A DNA stretch of 64,000 bases from Branchiibius hedensis. Its GTDB lineage: Bacteria > Actinomycetota > Actinomycetes > Actinomycetales > Dermatophilaceae. Of this stretch, positions 32,020 through 40,786 are shown piece after piece (position 1 is the stretch's first letter; every line of letters begins with the position of its first letter). The stretch lies in NCBI RefSeq assembly GCF_900108585.1, contig NZ_UESZ01000001.1, forward strand, positions 1-64,000, written 5' to 3'. The notes below the pieces were generated by a model. That model saw only the letters and a list, made by a program, of their open reading frames with translations. It ran no database searches and had not been told where the DNA came from. The translations under genes were made by a program, and so were the position numbers.

Positions 32020-33816
32020 TCAGCGGGTGCCGAGGATCTCGTCGGGGACGAGTTCGGCGATGGTCAGTACGGCGTTGATCAAGCCGAGATGACTGAGCGC
32101 CTGAGGTGTGTTCCCCCAGGCCGAGCCGTCGTCGGGGTCGATCATCTCGGCGTAGATACCGACGTCATTGGCGGCGGCGACGAGTCGATCGATCTGGTCG
32201 ACGGCTTCCTGATGCCGCCCGACGCAGGCGAGGGCCTGGGCCCGCCAGAACGCGCAGGCGACGAAGGTCTTCTCCTCGTGTTGCATGCCTGAGTAGCGGT
32301 ACAACAGGCCGTTGCTGCCGAGTGCTGCGGTGACCGCGTCGATGGTGCGCGACATCCGCTCGCCGCGATCGAACCCGGTCGGTGCGTGCAACAGGACCGA
32401 GGCGTCGAGGTCGGTGCCGTCGGCGTAGGCGACGTAGGACCCGAGTTCGTCCGACCAGCAATGCTTTTCGATCCAGTCACGGATGCGGTCCCGTTCGGTC
32501 TGCCAGCGCGCGCCGTGGCCGGGGATGGCGCCGGCTTCGGACAGCGAGACGGCGTCCTCCAACGCTTTCCAGCAGCTCATCTTCGAGCAGGTGTAGTGCC
32601 GCAGTTGGGGCAGCTCCCAGATCCCGGAATCCGGCCGGCGCCACAGATCCGCCACGGTGTCGGCGATCTTGGCCAGCAACCGACCGGTCTTGAGGTCCAG
32701 CAGGTTTCCGGCCTCGACGTACGTGCGGCAGATGGCGAACAGGTCGCCGTACGCGCCGAGTTGCAGTTGGTCCTGGGCGGGGTTGCCGTGCACGACCGGG
32801 CCGATCCCGTGCCAGCCGGGTACGTCGAACTGCCGGGGTTGGGGGACCGGCCCACCGTCCAGGGTGTACATGACGTGCATCCGGTCGCCGCCCTCGCGGA
32901 TGGTGCGCAACATCCAGGACAGCGCGGCGTGCGTTTCCTCCCGCAACCCGAACCGGGTCAGGGCGTGGGCGGTGTACGCCAGGTCGCGCACCCAGGCGAA
33001 GCGGTAGTCCCAGTTCTTCTCTCCGGCAGGGCTTTCCGGCAGCGAAGAGGTCGCGGCCGCAGCGATTGCACCCGTCGGGCTGTAGATCAGCAGCTTCAGC
33101 GCCAGGGCACTGCGCTGCACCTGGTCGGCCCACGGTCCGTCGTAGCTGAACACGCGCGACCAGTCCTGCCAGTTGGCCACGGTCCGGTCGATGCCATCGC
33201 TGATCAGGGCGGGATCCGGCAGGTGCACCGGTTCCGCCTCGGTCGCCACCAGGGCCAACGCATGTTGACCGCCCTCCCGGGCAACGAACGCGCCGTGCAG
33301 AACCGGTCCGCCGGGAGCGTCGTGGACGGGATCGGTCGGGCCGTGGTCCTCGCCCACCACCGCGAGAGTCACGTCGGCGCAGCGCAGAACCTGGTGACCG
33401 TCGGTGTGTTCGACCCACGGTGAGGCGGTGCCCCAGGAAGTACCCGGTTGGACGGTCCAGCGCATCGCCACCTGCCCTTCATCGCACTCGACGCGTCGGG
33501 ACAACTGCGCCCACGGCAGTCGACCGGCGATCCCGGAGACCATGGCGTCCGTCACGCGCACGGAACCGGACGACGTACGGAACGTGGTTTCCAGGACGTT
33601 CGTGCCGTCCAGGTATCGCCGCGAACTCTCGAAGTCCTCGGCCGGACACAGTTCGAGACAGCCACCGGTCTGCGGGTCCAGCAGTCGGGAGAAGATCGGC
33701 CGGGCAGCCAACCCCGGCAAGGGCAACCAGTCGATCCGGCCGTCGCGACCGATGAGCGCGACCGTGCGTCCGTCGCCGATGGGGGCGTAGGACTCGATCG
33801 GCTGATACTCGCTCAG
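32020..33816 (-). CDS. Glycoside hydrolase family 15 protein
   Basis: A 598-residue GH15 enzyme (glucoamylase / trehalase type). The N-terminal beta-domain starts SEYQPIESYAPIGDGRTVALIGRDGRIDWL. The catalytic (alpha/alpha)6 barrel includes NWDYRFAWVRDLAYTAHAL (general acid region), WLPLPG-type sugar loop, and the second acidic region in FVACAFWRAQAL. No ATG, GTG or TTG precedes the conserved N-terminus in frame. The only near-cognate codon is CTG at 33816, six to seven bases after AGGA and overlapping the upstream stop (CTGA). Standard starts downstream remove about 30 conserved residues. Trehalose or starch use is inferred from the family. Confidence 0.88.
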   Translation of the reverse strand: MSEYQPIESYAPIGDGRTVALIGRDGRIDWLPLPGLAARPIFSRLLDPQTGGCLELCPAEDFESSRRYLDGTNVLETTFRTSSGSVRVTDAMVSGIAGRLPWAQLSRRVECDEGQVAMRWTVQPGTSWGTASPWVEHTDGHQVLRCADVTLAVVGEDHGPTDPVHDAPGGPVLHGAFVAREGGQHALALVATEAEPVHLPDPALISDGIDRTVANWQDWSRVFSYDGPWADQVQRSALALKLLIYSPTGAIAAAATSSLPESPAGEKNWDYRFAWVRDLAYTAHALTRFGLREETHAALSWMLRTIREGGDRMHVMYTLDGGPVPQPRQFDVPGWHGIGPVVHGNPAQDQLQLGAYGDLFAICRTYVEAGNLLDLKTGRLLAKIADTVADLWRRPDSGIWELPQLRHYTCSKMSCWKALEDAVSLSEAGAIPGHGARWQTERDRIRDWIEKHCWSDELGSYVAYADGTDLDASVLLHAPTGFDRGERMSRTIDAVTAALGSNGLLYRYSGMQHEEKTFVACAFWRAQALACVGRHQEAVDQIDRLVAAANDVGIYAEMIDPDDGSAWGNTPQALSHLGLINAVLTIAELVPDEILGTR

Positions 33817-35006
33817 CGGATCCTGCCGATCAGATCCTCACGGGACAGGGTGTCCGCGCTCGCCAGCACCTCGCGGGCCGCGTCCGTGGAATCCCAGACG
33901 TTCCAAAGCAGTACGCCGACCGGTTTGCCCTCGTCCAGGTAGTAGACGACGCCGGTGTCGAACGGCTCCTGCCAGTCCTCGACGACCTCCAACGACCCGT
34001 CGAGGCGGCCGACCGCCTCGTAACTGGCGGTGAAGACGTCGGAGTAGTACAACGGCGTGTGCGCGTAGGGCTGACCGGCGCCCGCCAGGTTGCGACCGGC
34101 GGCCTTGCCCATCTGCTCGGCGTTGTCCACGTGCTCCACCCGGCGTTGACCCAGGATCCGGTCGGGGTAGTTGGCCACATCGCCGCAGGCCCACACGTCT
34201 TCGGCGGAGGTCCGCAACTGCTCATCGACCACGATCCCGTCATCGACCGTGATTCCGGCGGTCTCGACGAGCGACACCACCGGCGTGATGCCCAGACCAC
34301 TCACGACCGCATCCACGGTGACCGGATCACCGTCGGCAAGGTCCAAGCGGACACCGTCGTCCGTGACCTCTCCACCGACGACTCTTGTGCCGCCGACGAT
34401 TTCGACTCCGGCGTCGATGAAGAGCTGCTCGAAATGCTTGGCCAGGTCGGGTGGGAAGACATTGCCGCCGACGACGGAGCCGTCGTGGATGAGCACGGTC
34501 TCGACATCGTTCTGCACCAACGCAGCAGCCAACTCGGTGCCGATGAAACCACCGCCGACCACGGCGATCCGGCCGTGCTGATCAGCCAGCGTCCGCAGAT
34601 CGCGGTAGTTCTGCGCCGATCGGAAGGGCAACACCTTCGGGCCGGCCGGGACCGGCAGCAGCCGGGGTGCACCACCGGTCGCGATCAGCAATTTGCCGTA
34701 CCCGACGGTGTCGCCGCCGGTGGTGTCCACCTCGTGTTCGGCCGGGCGGATGGTGCTGACGCTGCACTGCAACCGGATTTGCGCCCCGGTCGCATCAGCG
34801 GTGCCGAGCGGGACCGGATCCCAGGTGAATTCGGGATCGGTCCAGAGTTTCTTGCTCAGTGCCGGGCGGGTGTACGGCTCGTCGACGTCCTCGCTGAGGA
34901 TGCCGATCGTCCCGTCGGCGTCGAGTTCCCGGATGCCCCGCGCAGCGGTGTCTGCCGACATGCCGCCGCCGATGATCAAATAGTCGAACTGCGTGGAATC
35001 GGCCAT
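33813..35006 (-). CDS. NAD(P)/FAD-dependent oxidoreductase
   Basis: A 397-residue pyridine-nucleotide-disulphide-type reductase without a redox-active Cys pair. FAD motif YLIIGGGMSADTAARGI, YTRPALSKK, second dinucleotide motif VVGGGFIGTELAAAL and ENVWACGDVANY-type FAD site (EDVWACGDVANYPD). This resembles rubredoxin/ferredoxin reductases and the monodehydroascorbate-reductase-like group. ATG 35006 is chosen from the conserved start (MADSTQFDYLIIGGG). It is transcribed with GH15. Redox partner unknown. Confidence 0.88.
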   Translation of the reverse strand: MADSTQFDYLIIGGGMSADTAARGIRELDADGTIGILSEDVDEPYTRPALSKKLWTDPEFTWDPVPLGTADATGAQIRLQCSVSTIRPAEHEVDTTGGDTVGYGKLLIATGGAPRLLPVPAGPKVLPFRSAQNYRDLRTLADQHGRIAVVGGGFIGTELAAALVQNDVETVLIHDGSVVGGNVFPPDLAKHFEQLFIDAGVEIVGGTRVVGGEVTDDGVRLDLADGDPVTVDAVVSGLGITPVVSLVETAGITVDDGIVVDEQLRTSAEDVWACGDVANYPDRILGQRRVEHVDNAEQMGKAAGRNLAGAGQPYAHTPLYYSDVFTASYEAVGRLDGSLEVVEDWQEPFDTGVVYYLDEGKPVGVLLWNVWDSTDAAREVLASADTLSREDLIGRIR

Positions 35007-35077
35007 GGTCAAACGCAAACACGTCCGGGCCCGAGCCACAACGGCTCTCGGAACGTATCCGAGGGGGTGGGTGAGTG

Positions 35078-35896
35078 CTACTCAACCAGTGCGCGCAGGA
35101 CGCGCACCACTCCGTCGTCGGTGTTGGCGGGCGCTTGGTAGGCCGCGACGGCGGTGATGTCCGGGTGTGCGTTGGCCATCGCGTAGGAGATGCCCGCTGA
35201 TTCCAGCAACTCCTTGTCGTTGAGGTAGTCGCCGAAGGCAACTGTTTGCTCGCGGGTCACGCCGAGCGCCGCTTGCAGCCGTCGCAGCGCCTGCCCCTTG
35301 TCAACGCCCTGGTTCATCACGTCCACCCAGTGGTGACCGGAGATCACCACTTGATACTTCTCGGCGAAACCCTCGAGCGCCGGGCCCGCGCCCGTCGAGG
35401 ACGACGTGAAGTCGTAGACCGCCACCTTGAGCACGTCGTCGTCGTACTCCAGGACATCGGGTAGGAGTTCCAGTCGCGCGTAGTACTTGTCCGCCTCGGC
35501 GCGGAACGCCGGGTCGTCCCGTTCGGTGTACGCCGATCGCTTACCGCACACGACGACACCCAGATCCAGGTCGGTGCGCGTTCGTAGCAGTTCCACGATG
35601 GACACGACGACGTCTGGCTCCAGCGTGTCGGAACTGATCTCGGCGCCGTCGCGCACGACGTACGTGCCGTTCTCGGCGATGAAGACCATGCCCTGCGAGT
35701 GAGAGGCGAAGGTGCGTTCGAGTGTGGCGTACTGCCGGCCACTCGCCGGAGCGAACACGATGCCGCGAGAACGCATTTCGTCAAGCAGTGGCCACAACGT
35801 CTCCGGGACAGCACCGTTGCCGTCGAGCAGGGTGCCGTCCATGTCGGCGGCAACGAGGCGCACGTCGGCGTGCTCGGGCAGGTCAAGATCGGTCAC
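35078..35896 (-). CDS. HAD-superfamily hydrolase, Cof type
   Basis: A 272-residue phosphatase of the Cof/YidA type. Motif I VAADMDGTLLDGNG with the nucleophilic Asp, motif II FAPASGRQYATL, the Lys region DKGQALRRL, and motif IV AFGDYLNDKELLESAG. Such enzymes dephosphorylate sugar phosphates or nucleotides. Its start overlaps the stop of the upstream VOC gene by four bases. Confidence 0.9.
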   Translation of the reverse strand: MTDLDLPEHADVRLVAADMDGTLLDGNGAVPETLWPLLDEMRSRGIVFAPASGRQYATLERTFASHSQGMVFIAENGTYVVRDGAEISSDTLEPDVVVSIVELLRTRTDLDLGVVVCGKRSAYTERDDPAFRAEADKYYARLELLPDVLEYDDDVLKVAVYDFTSSSTGAGPALEGFAEKYQVVISGHHWVDVMNQGVDKGQALRRLQAALGVTREQTVAFGDYLNDKELLESAGISYAMANAHPDITAVAAYQAPANTDDGVVRVLRALVE

Positions 35897-36294
35897 TGGG
35901 GCTCCGGAAGGTCGTTGTCGTAGAGGCAGAACGGATGGCCGGCGGGGTCGAGCATCACCCGCACGTTGTGTTGTGGCTGGAAGCCAGCTTCGCGCGCGCC
36001 GAGTGCGATGGCGTCCTCGATGGCCCCGGCGAGGTCGTCCACCTCCAGATCCAGGTGCAGCTGCATCTGCTGGTGGGTGGCCTCCGACGGCCAGGTGGGC
36101 ACGACGTACGCCGGTTCGCTCTGGAAGGCGAGATTGACCGGCAGGTCAGGCATTTGGATGGTGCACCAATTCGGTTCGTCATCGGCCAGCGGCCAACCGA
36201 GCAGATCGGAGTAGAAGTGCGCCAAGGCTCGTGCGTCCGGCGCGTCGAGCACGATGCCCAGCCAGCCGCGGGGGACGCGTCCACGAATCGCCAT
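35893..36294 (-). CDS. VOC (glyoxalase-fold) protein
   Basis: A 133-residue protein with two beta-alpha-beta-beta-beta modules: WLGIVLDAPDARALAHFYSDLLGWPL and the second module with LHLDLEVDDLAGAIEDAIALGA, ending PAGHPFCLYDN. This fits the vicinal-oxygen-chelate fold. Metal-ligand positions are only partly recognisable. Function unknown (lyase, dioxygenase or resistance type). Confidence 0.85.
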   Translation of the reverse strand: MAIRGRVPRGWLGIVLDAPDARALAHFYSDLLGWPLADDEPNWCTIQMPDLPVNLAFQSEPAYVVPTWPSEATHQQMQLHLDLEVDDLAGAIEDAIALGAREAGFQPQHNVRVMLDPAGHPFCLYDNDLPEPQ

Positions 36295-36315
36295 GCATCC
36301 CAGCCTGGCACACGC

Positions 36316-37191
36316 TCACAACTGGATCGGCATCATCTCCAATTCGGTGCCGGGGGTCACGGTGCCGATGGTTCCGGCGGGGATCTCATGCCAGGTGCGC
36401 TCGCTCCAATGCAGTTCCAGTGGTTCGGAGACCACCAGGTGGCTGTCGATCGGCAAGTTGTCCGGGGTGCCGTCGACCGTCCGCAGGGACCGTGCGCCGA
36501 AGGAGTGGAACAGGGAGGGCGCCGCATCCCCGGTCGCGTCGGGGCTGATCCACCGCAGGATGATCAGCCGGGTGCCGTCGGAGGCGCACATCGTGGCCCG
36601 GAACGGTTCGGCGACCTTGTGATCGTGCCGGGCCTGCTCGACGCGGCCGATCATCCGGGTCAGCGCCGCCACCGGGTCGTCGGCCAGCCCATAGGTCAGG
36701 GCCAGGTGGAAGCACACCTCGGTGTCGCTGTTGCCCAGGATGAACGGGTAGAGGTCGGGGTCGACGTCCATCGTCAGATCTCGCTTGACCTGGGTGAAGC
36801 CGTTGATCTCACCGTTGTGCTGGAACATCCAGTTGCCGTGCACGAACGGGTGGCAGTTCTGCTCGGCGATGGTGCCGCCGGGGGCAGCGCGCACGTGCGA
36901 CAGGAAACAGCCGGAGGTCAGTTGTGCGGCCAGGTGGCGCAGGTTCTGGCTGTCCCACGCCGGTGTGGTCTGCCGGAACTGGCCGAGCGTGCCGTCGCGG
37001 CCGCGCCACGCGAGGCCGAAGCCGTCACCGTTGGTGGGGAAGGCGTGATCGCGGAACTGCGAGCCGAGGTAGGAGCCCGGCACGAACCGGTCACGGGCCA
37101 GCAGGCTCTGGTCGAGCAACGAGTGATCGGGCCGGATCAGCACATCCTCGATCGGGATGTCCGAGCCGAGATAGGCCAGCCAGCGGCACAT
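36316..37191 (-). CDS. Class II glutamine amidotransferase (EgtC/YafJ-like)
   Basis: A 291-residue Ntn-type amidotransferase. The catalytic Cys is residue 2 (MCRWLAYLG), exposed after Met removal. Glutamine-site features follow: NGDGFGLAW, LRHLAAQLTSGCFLSHVRAAPGG, NCHPFVHGNWMFQHNGEING, and NSDTEVCFH. It resembles EgtC of ergothioneine biosynthesis, but egtA, egtB and egtD are not nearby, so the pathway is uncertain. A good Shine-Dalgarno (AAGGAG) precedes the ATG, and it lies ten bases after the MFS gene. Confidence 0.85.
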   Translation of the reverse strand: MCRWLAYLGSDIPIEDVLIRPDHSLLDQSLLARDRFVPGSYLGSQFRDHAFPTNGDGFGLAWRGRDGTLGQFRQTTPAWDSQNLRHLAAQLTSGCFLSHVRAAPGGTIAEQNCHPFVHGNWMFQHNGEINGFTQVKRDLTMDVDPDLYPFILGNSDTEVCFHLALTYGLADDPVAALTRMIGRVEQARHDHKVAEPFRATMCASDGTRLIILRWISPDATGDAAPSLFHSFGARSLRTVDGTPDNLPIDSHLVVSEPLELHWSERTWHEIPAGTIGTVTPGTELEMMPIQL

Positions 37192-37201
37192 GGGTAACTC
37201 C

Positions 37202-38368
37202 TTATGACGAGTGAGCGGGTATCCAGATGATCTTGCGGTAGAGCGGGATTCCGGCGGCCGCCGCGGCCATGAGCACCACGAGAGCGACCGCCGGCAGCGC
37301 GGAGTAACCCCACATGGCCGCCAGGAACGAGGGGGCGATGGCCCCGATCACCGCGCCGGCAGCGATGATCCCGTTCAGCAAGCCCATCGCCGACCCCTGG
37401 TCACCTGGGGCGACTCGCACGATCATCATCGTGGCGGCGACGACTTCCGGGGCGTAGGCGATGGCCGAGGTCACGAGCGCGAGCGCGCCGATCACTGACT
37501 TGCCGGGCAGATCAGCCGAGTGGGCGACCGCCATCGCGGCGAAGGAGATCGCCGTGATCACCAATCCGATCAACAGGACCAGACCCGGGCCGACGCGGTT
37601 GGCGAGTTTGCCGCAGAACGGGTAGATCGCCGTACCGATCACGGCACCGACCAGGAAGAGCAGCGACGTGGTGGATGCGGAGATCCCGAAGGCGTCGCGC
37701 ATGATCAGCGGCACCACGTTGAAATAGGTCTGCACCCCGGTCATGGTCAGCAGCCAGGTGAGGATGAAAATCGGGAAGAGTCGCCGGTGGCCCGGAGCCG
37801 TGGGGGAGGTCTTCTTCGGGGGACTGGGCCGCAGCTGCGGCAGCCCGATCCGGCCGAGCAGGAACCCGCACGCCAGCAGTACCGCAGTGACCAGCCAGCC
37901 CAGTTTGAGATGGGTCGCCGCGACGGCGGCGATGATCAACCCGACAACCTGCCCCGCGCCGTACGCCAATCGGAACCAACTCAGCCGGTCGTTCCACTCG
38001 TTCTGCGGGTGGGCTTCGACGACGAACAGTCCGGCGACCGTGCCGCACAGCGAGCCGGCGCCGCCGAAGACCAGGGCCAGCAGCGCCCACAGCCAGACTT
38101 CGCGGGTGAACGCGAAGCCGGCGACGGTCACGGCCATGATGGGGAAGGTCGCGAGGAAGACCGCGCGTTGCCGCCCAGTTCGGTCGGCCAGGGATCCCAG
38201 CACGGGGGCGAAGAGGCCGCCGACGTAGAACGCGGCCACCACGAGTCCGACGATCGTGGCGCCGTGACCCGCGCCGTCGACGGTCACCGGCATCAGGATC
38301 GGGGCGACACCCAGCACCATGAGCCCGGTGATCGCATAGGCGGAATACCAGGGTTCGAGCCAGCGCAC
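37202..38368 (-). CDS. MFS transporter
   Basis: A 388-residue major-facilitator protein with about 12 transmembrane helices. A loop-2/3 motif GSLADRTGRQRAVF is present, and a central cytoplasmic loop lies near residue 190 (RPSPPKKTSP). The GTG start at 38368 is preceded by TAGGTT with a six-base gap and no ribosome site, suggesting a leaderless transcript. Substrate unknown. Confidence 0.88.
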   Translation of the reverse strand: MRWLEPWYSAYAITGLMVLGVAPILMPVTVDGAGHGATIVGLVVAAFYVGGLFAPVLGSLADRTGRQRAVFLATFPIMAVTVAGFAFTREVWLWALLALVFGGAGSLCGTVAGLFVVEAHPQNEWNDRLSWFRLAYGAGQVVGLIIAAVAATHLKLGWLVTAVLLACGFLLGRIGLPQLRPSPPKKTSPTAPGHRRLFPIFILTWLLTMTGVQTYFNVVPLIMRDAFGISASTTSLLFLVGAVIGTAIYPFCGKLANRVGPGLVLLIGLVITAISFAAMAVAHSADLPGKSVIGALALVTSAIAYAPEVVAATMMIVRVAPGDQGSAMGLLNGIIAAGAVIGAIAPSFLAAMWGYSALPAVALVVLMAAAAAGIPLYRKIIWIPAHSS

Positions 38369-38418
38369 GCCTAGAACCTAGTGCACGGGCGGTCGTGCCG
38401 CGGGTGCACAATTGCAGG

Positions 38419-38634
38419 GTGAACGCGCAGTGGACACCCGTGACCGGAGTGGACCAGCCGACCGGTCATCCGATCGGCATCGCCCTGGGCTTCTTCGGGT
38501 TGGCGCTGTTCTTCATCGCCATCTTCGTCGTCATGGCGTACGTCGGCCACCGCCGCCGCGTGCGCAACGGGCCGCCCCCGCCGCCGGTCTACCCGATCCT
38601 GGGCAAGCCGCGCGAGCCGCACACGAAGGACTAA
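38419..38634 (+). CDS. Small single-pass membrane protein
   Basis: A 71-residue protein with one transmembrane helix (residues ~22-43), then a basic stretch (HRRRVRNG) and a Pro-rich tail (PPPPPVYPILGKP). GTG 38419 is chosen; an ATG 24 bases upstream is possible. Its stop overlaps the stop of the converging hydrolase gene. Function unknown. Confidence 0.6.
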   Translation: MNAQWTPVTGVDQPTGHPIGIALGFFGLALFFIAIFVVMAYVGHRRRVRNGPPPPPVYPILGKPREPHTKD

Positions 38635-39440
38635 GGCGCCGGGATCCGCGTGATCGCCTCGACCACGTCCTGGGCGTTGGTCTCCGGCAACCAGTGCTGG
38701 GCGTCGATCTCCCGGAACTCGTAGTCACCCTTGACGAATTCCGCGGTCTTCTCGGCCGCTGCCCGGCCCAGGAACGGGTCGCGGCTGCCCCACAGATAGG
38801 TGGTGGGCACCTGGGCCTTGGGTCCCCGCGGTGTTGACGATGTCTTGCTGAGCATCGCGCGGTACCAGTTCAGCGGGCCGGTCAGTGAGCTTGGATCCTT
38901 GAACCGCTCGGCGTAGCGCAGCGCCTGCTCCTTGGGGACGCCACCCTTGATGTAGAGGCCCGGCAACGTGCGCCCCACCGCGCGCTCGGCGACCCAGGGA
39001 ATCTGGAAACCGATCATGTACGACGAGTGCGGCCATTGGCTGGGCGACTTCAACATGGCGGCGGTGTGCGGCGTCGAAAGCACCGTGACGCCCCACAGCC
39101 GATCGGCCAGTGCGCTGCGGGCGGCCCAGGCAACGCCACCGCCCCAGTCGTGCCCGACCAGGTGCACCCGCTCGGCGCCCGAGGCGTCGATGAGCGCCTC
39201 AACGTCCTTGACCAACTCCGGGATGACGTACGCCGATCGGCCGCGGGGCGTGGCGCGCGGGGAGTAGCCGCGCTGGTCGGGTGCGAGGGTCCGGTAGCCG
39301 GCCTCGTTCAGCAACGGCGTCACCTGGTCCCAGGCGGTGCGGTCCTGGGGAAAGCCGTGCAGGAGGATCACGACCGGTCCGTCGGCCGGGCCGGCGTCGG
39401 TCACGTCGAAGGTCAGGCCGTTTCGGGTAAAGGAGTCCAC
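38631..39440 (-). CDS. Alpha/beta hydrolase, epoxide-hydrolase-like
   Basis: A 269-residue alpha/beta hydrolase. Oxyanion motif LLHGFPQDRTAW, nucleophile LVGHDWGGGVAW with Asp as nucleophile as in epoxide hydrolases and haloalkane dehalogenases, and a C-terminal acid/His region (DAQHWLPE). The start lies only 14 bases from the divergent MFS gene start. Substrate unknown. Confidence 0.88.
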   Translation of the reverse strand: MDSFTRNGLTFDVTDAGPADGPVVILLHGFPQDRTAWDQVTPLLNEAGYRTLAPDQRGYSPRATPRGRSAYVIPELVKDVEALIDASGAERVHLVGHDWGGGVAWAARSALADRLWGVTVLSTPHTAAMLKSPSQWPHSSYMIGFQIPWVAERAVGRTLPGLYIKGGVPKEQALRYAERFKDPSSLTGPLNWYRAMLSKTSSTPRGPKAQVPTTYLWGSRDPFLGRAAAEKTAEFVKGDYEFREIDAQHWLPETNAQDVVEAITRIPAP

Positions 39441-39454
39441 AGGGCTAGCCTGGC

Positions 39455-40765
39455 ATGGCGATGAGCAGTACGGACCTGAGGTATCCCCTGGGCGGTCGCC
39501 GGGCGTATCTGGTCTGGGGTACCGCGGTCAGCATTTACTTCCTGGCGGTCTTCCACCGCAGCTCCCTGGGCGTCGCCGGCATCATCGCGGCGCAGCGCTT
39601 CCACATCACCTCAGCCCAGTTGGGCACCTTCGTGATGCTGCAGCTGTTCGTCTACGCAGCGCTGCAGGTGCCGGTGGGCGCATTGCTCGACCGCTTCGGC
39701 TCGAAGGTCCTGCTGATCACCGGTCTGGTGCTGATGACCGGGGCGCAGGCCGGATTCGCTTTCGCGGCAAGCTATCCCGCTGGTCTGGCCGCGCGCGTCG
39801 TGATCGGCGCGGGCGACGCGATGATCTTCGTGTCGGTGCTGCGGATCGTGGCGCTGTGGTTCCCCTCGCGACGAGCGGCAGTGATCACGCAGTTCACCGG
39901 GCTGATCGGGCAGATCGGCGCGCTCGTGGCCGCAGGCCCCCTCGCGGTCGCATTGCACGACTGGGGCTGGACGAAGACCTTCCTCATCGCGTCACTGGCT
40001 GGCGTCGTCTTCGGGGTGGCGCTGCTCGCGATCGTCAAGGACTCGCCGTACGCCAATCATCGCCAGGAGGAGGTGCGGCTGCGCGCGGTGACCCAGGCGC
40101 TGCGGGCGGCGTGGGCGCACCCGGGCACGAAACTCGGGTTGTGGTGCCATTTCACCTCACAGTTCGCGGCGACGGTCTTCGCGCTGATCTGGGGATTCCC
40201 GTTCCTGACCGCTGGGGAGGGTTTGTCGACGGCGATGGCCAGCACGTTGCTGTCGATCATGGTGGTGAGCTCCTCGATCGCCGGGCCCATCATCGGGGTC
40301 TTCTCCGGCCGGTTCCCCTACCGGCGCTCGCAGTCGGTGTTGGGCATCGTCGCGGCGATGGCGGTCGTCTGGACGGCGGTGTTGCTGTGGCCCGGCCGGG
40401 CGCCGCTGTGGTTGCTGATCCTGCTCGTCGTGGTGATCGCGATCGGTGGCCCGGGATCGGTGGTCGGCTTTGATCTGGCCCGCACCTTCAATCCGCCGGC
40501 CCGGATCGGGTCGGCCACCGGCATCGTGAATGTCGGCGGTTTCACGGCGTCCCTCTCGACGATCTGGCTGATCGGGGTGGTGCTGGACAAGGTCAACCCG
40601 GGCGGGGCGTCGGCGTACACCCTGGACGGGTTCCGGGCGGCGATGTCGGTGCAGTACGTCGTGTGGGGCGTTGGCGTGCTGATGATCCTGCTGCTGCGGC
40701 GCAAGACGCGTGCGCTGGTGGACACCGAGGAGGAGTACGCGCACCTGCGGCCGCTGGGGCGGTGA
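39455..40765 (+). CDS. MFS transporter
   Basis: A 436-residue major-facilitator protein with about 12 transmembrane helices. The conserved loop reads VGALLDRFGSKVLL and the N-terminus begins with a short charged segment (RYPLGGRRAYLVWG). ATG 39455 or ATG 39461 may be used. It is unrelated in sequence to the other MFS gene in the window and its substrate is unknown. Confidence 0.88.
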   Translation: MAMSSTDLRYPLGGRRAYLVWGTAVSIYFLAVFHRSSLGVAGIIAAQRFHITSAQLGTFVMLQLFVYAALQVPVGALLDRFGSKVLLITGLVLMTGAQAGFAFAASYPAGLAARVVIGAGDAMIFVSVLRIVALWFPSRRAAVITQFTGLIGQIGALVAAGPLAVALHDWGWTKTFLIASLAGVVFGVALLAIVKDSPYANHRQEEVRLRAVTQALRAAWAHPGTKLGLWCHFTSQFAATVFALIWGFPFLTAGEGLSTAMASTLLSIMVVSSSIAGPIIGVFSGRFPYRRSQSVLGIVAAMAVVWTAVLLWPGRAPLWLLILLVVVIAIGGPGSVVGFDLARTFNPPARIGSATGIVNVGGFTASLSTIWLIGVVLDKVNPGGASAYTLDGFRAAMSVQYVVWGVGVLMILLLRRKTRALVDTEEEYAHLRPLGR

Positions 40766-40774
40766 GAGCGCTCA

Positions 40775-40780
40775 TATGAT
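40775..40780 (+). promoter_or_regulatory. -10 element (TATGAT) of leaderless DUF3626 gene
   Basis: TATGAT, one mismatch from the TATAAT consensus, ends six bases before GTG 40787. No ribosome binding site is present. Transcription should begin at the start codon. This is the clearest leaderless promoter in the window. Confidence 0.6.
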
Positions 40781-40786
40781 CGCTTG

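Noticed and set aside
36316-38368. Ergothioneine biosynthesis cluster
   Set aside because: Only an EgtC-like amidotransferase is present; egtA, egtB, egtD and egtE are not in the window.
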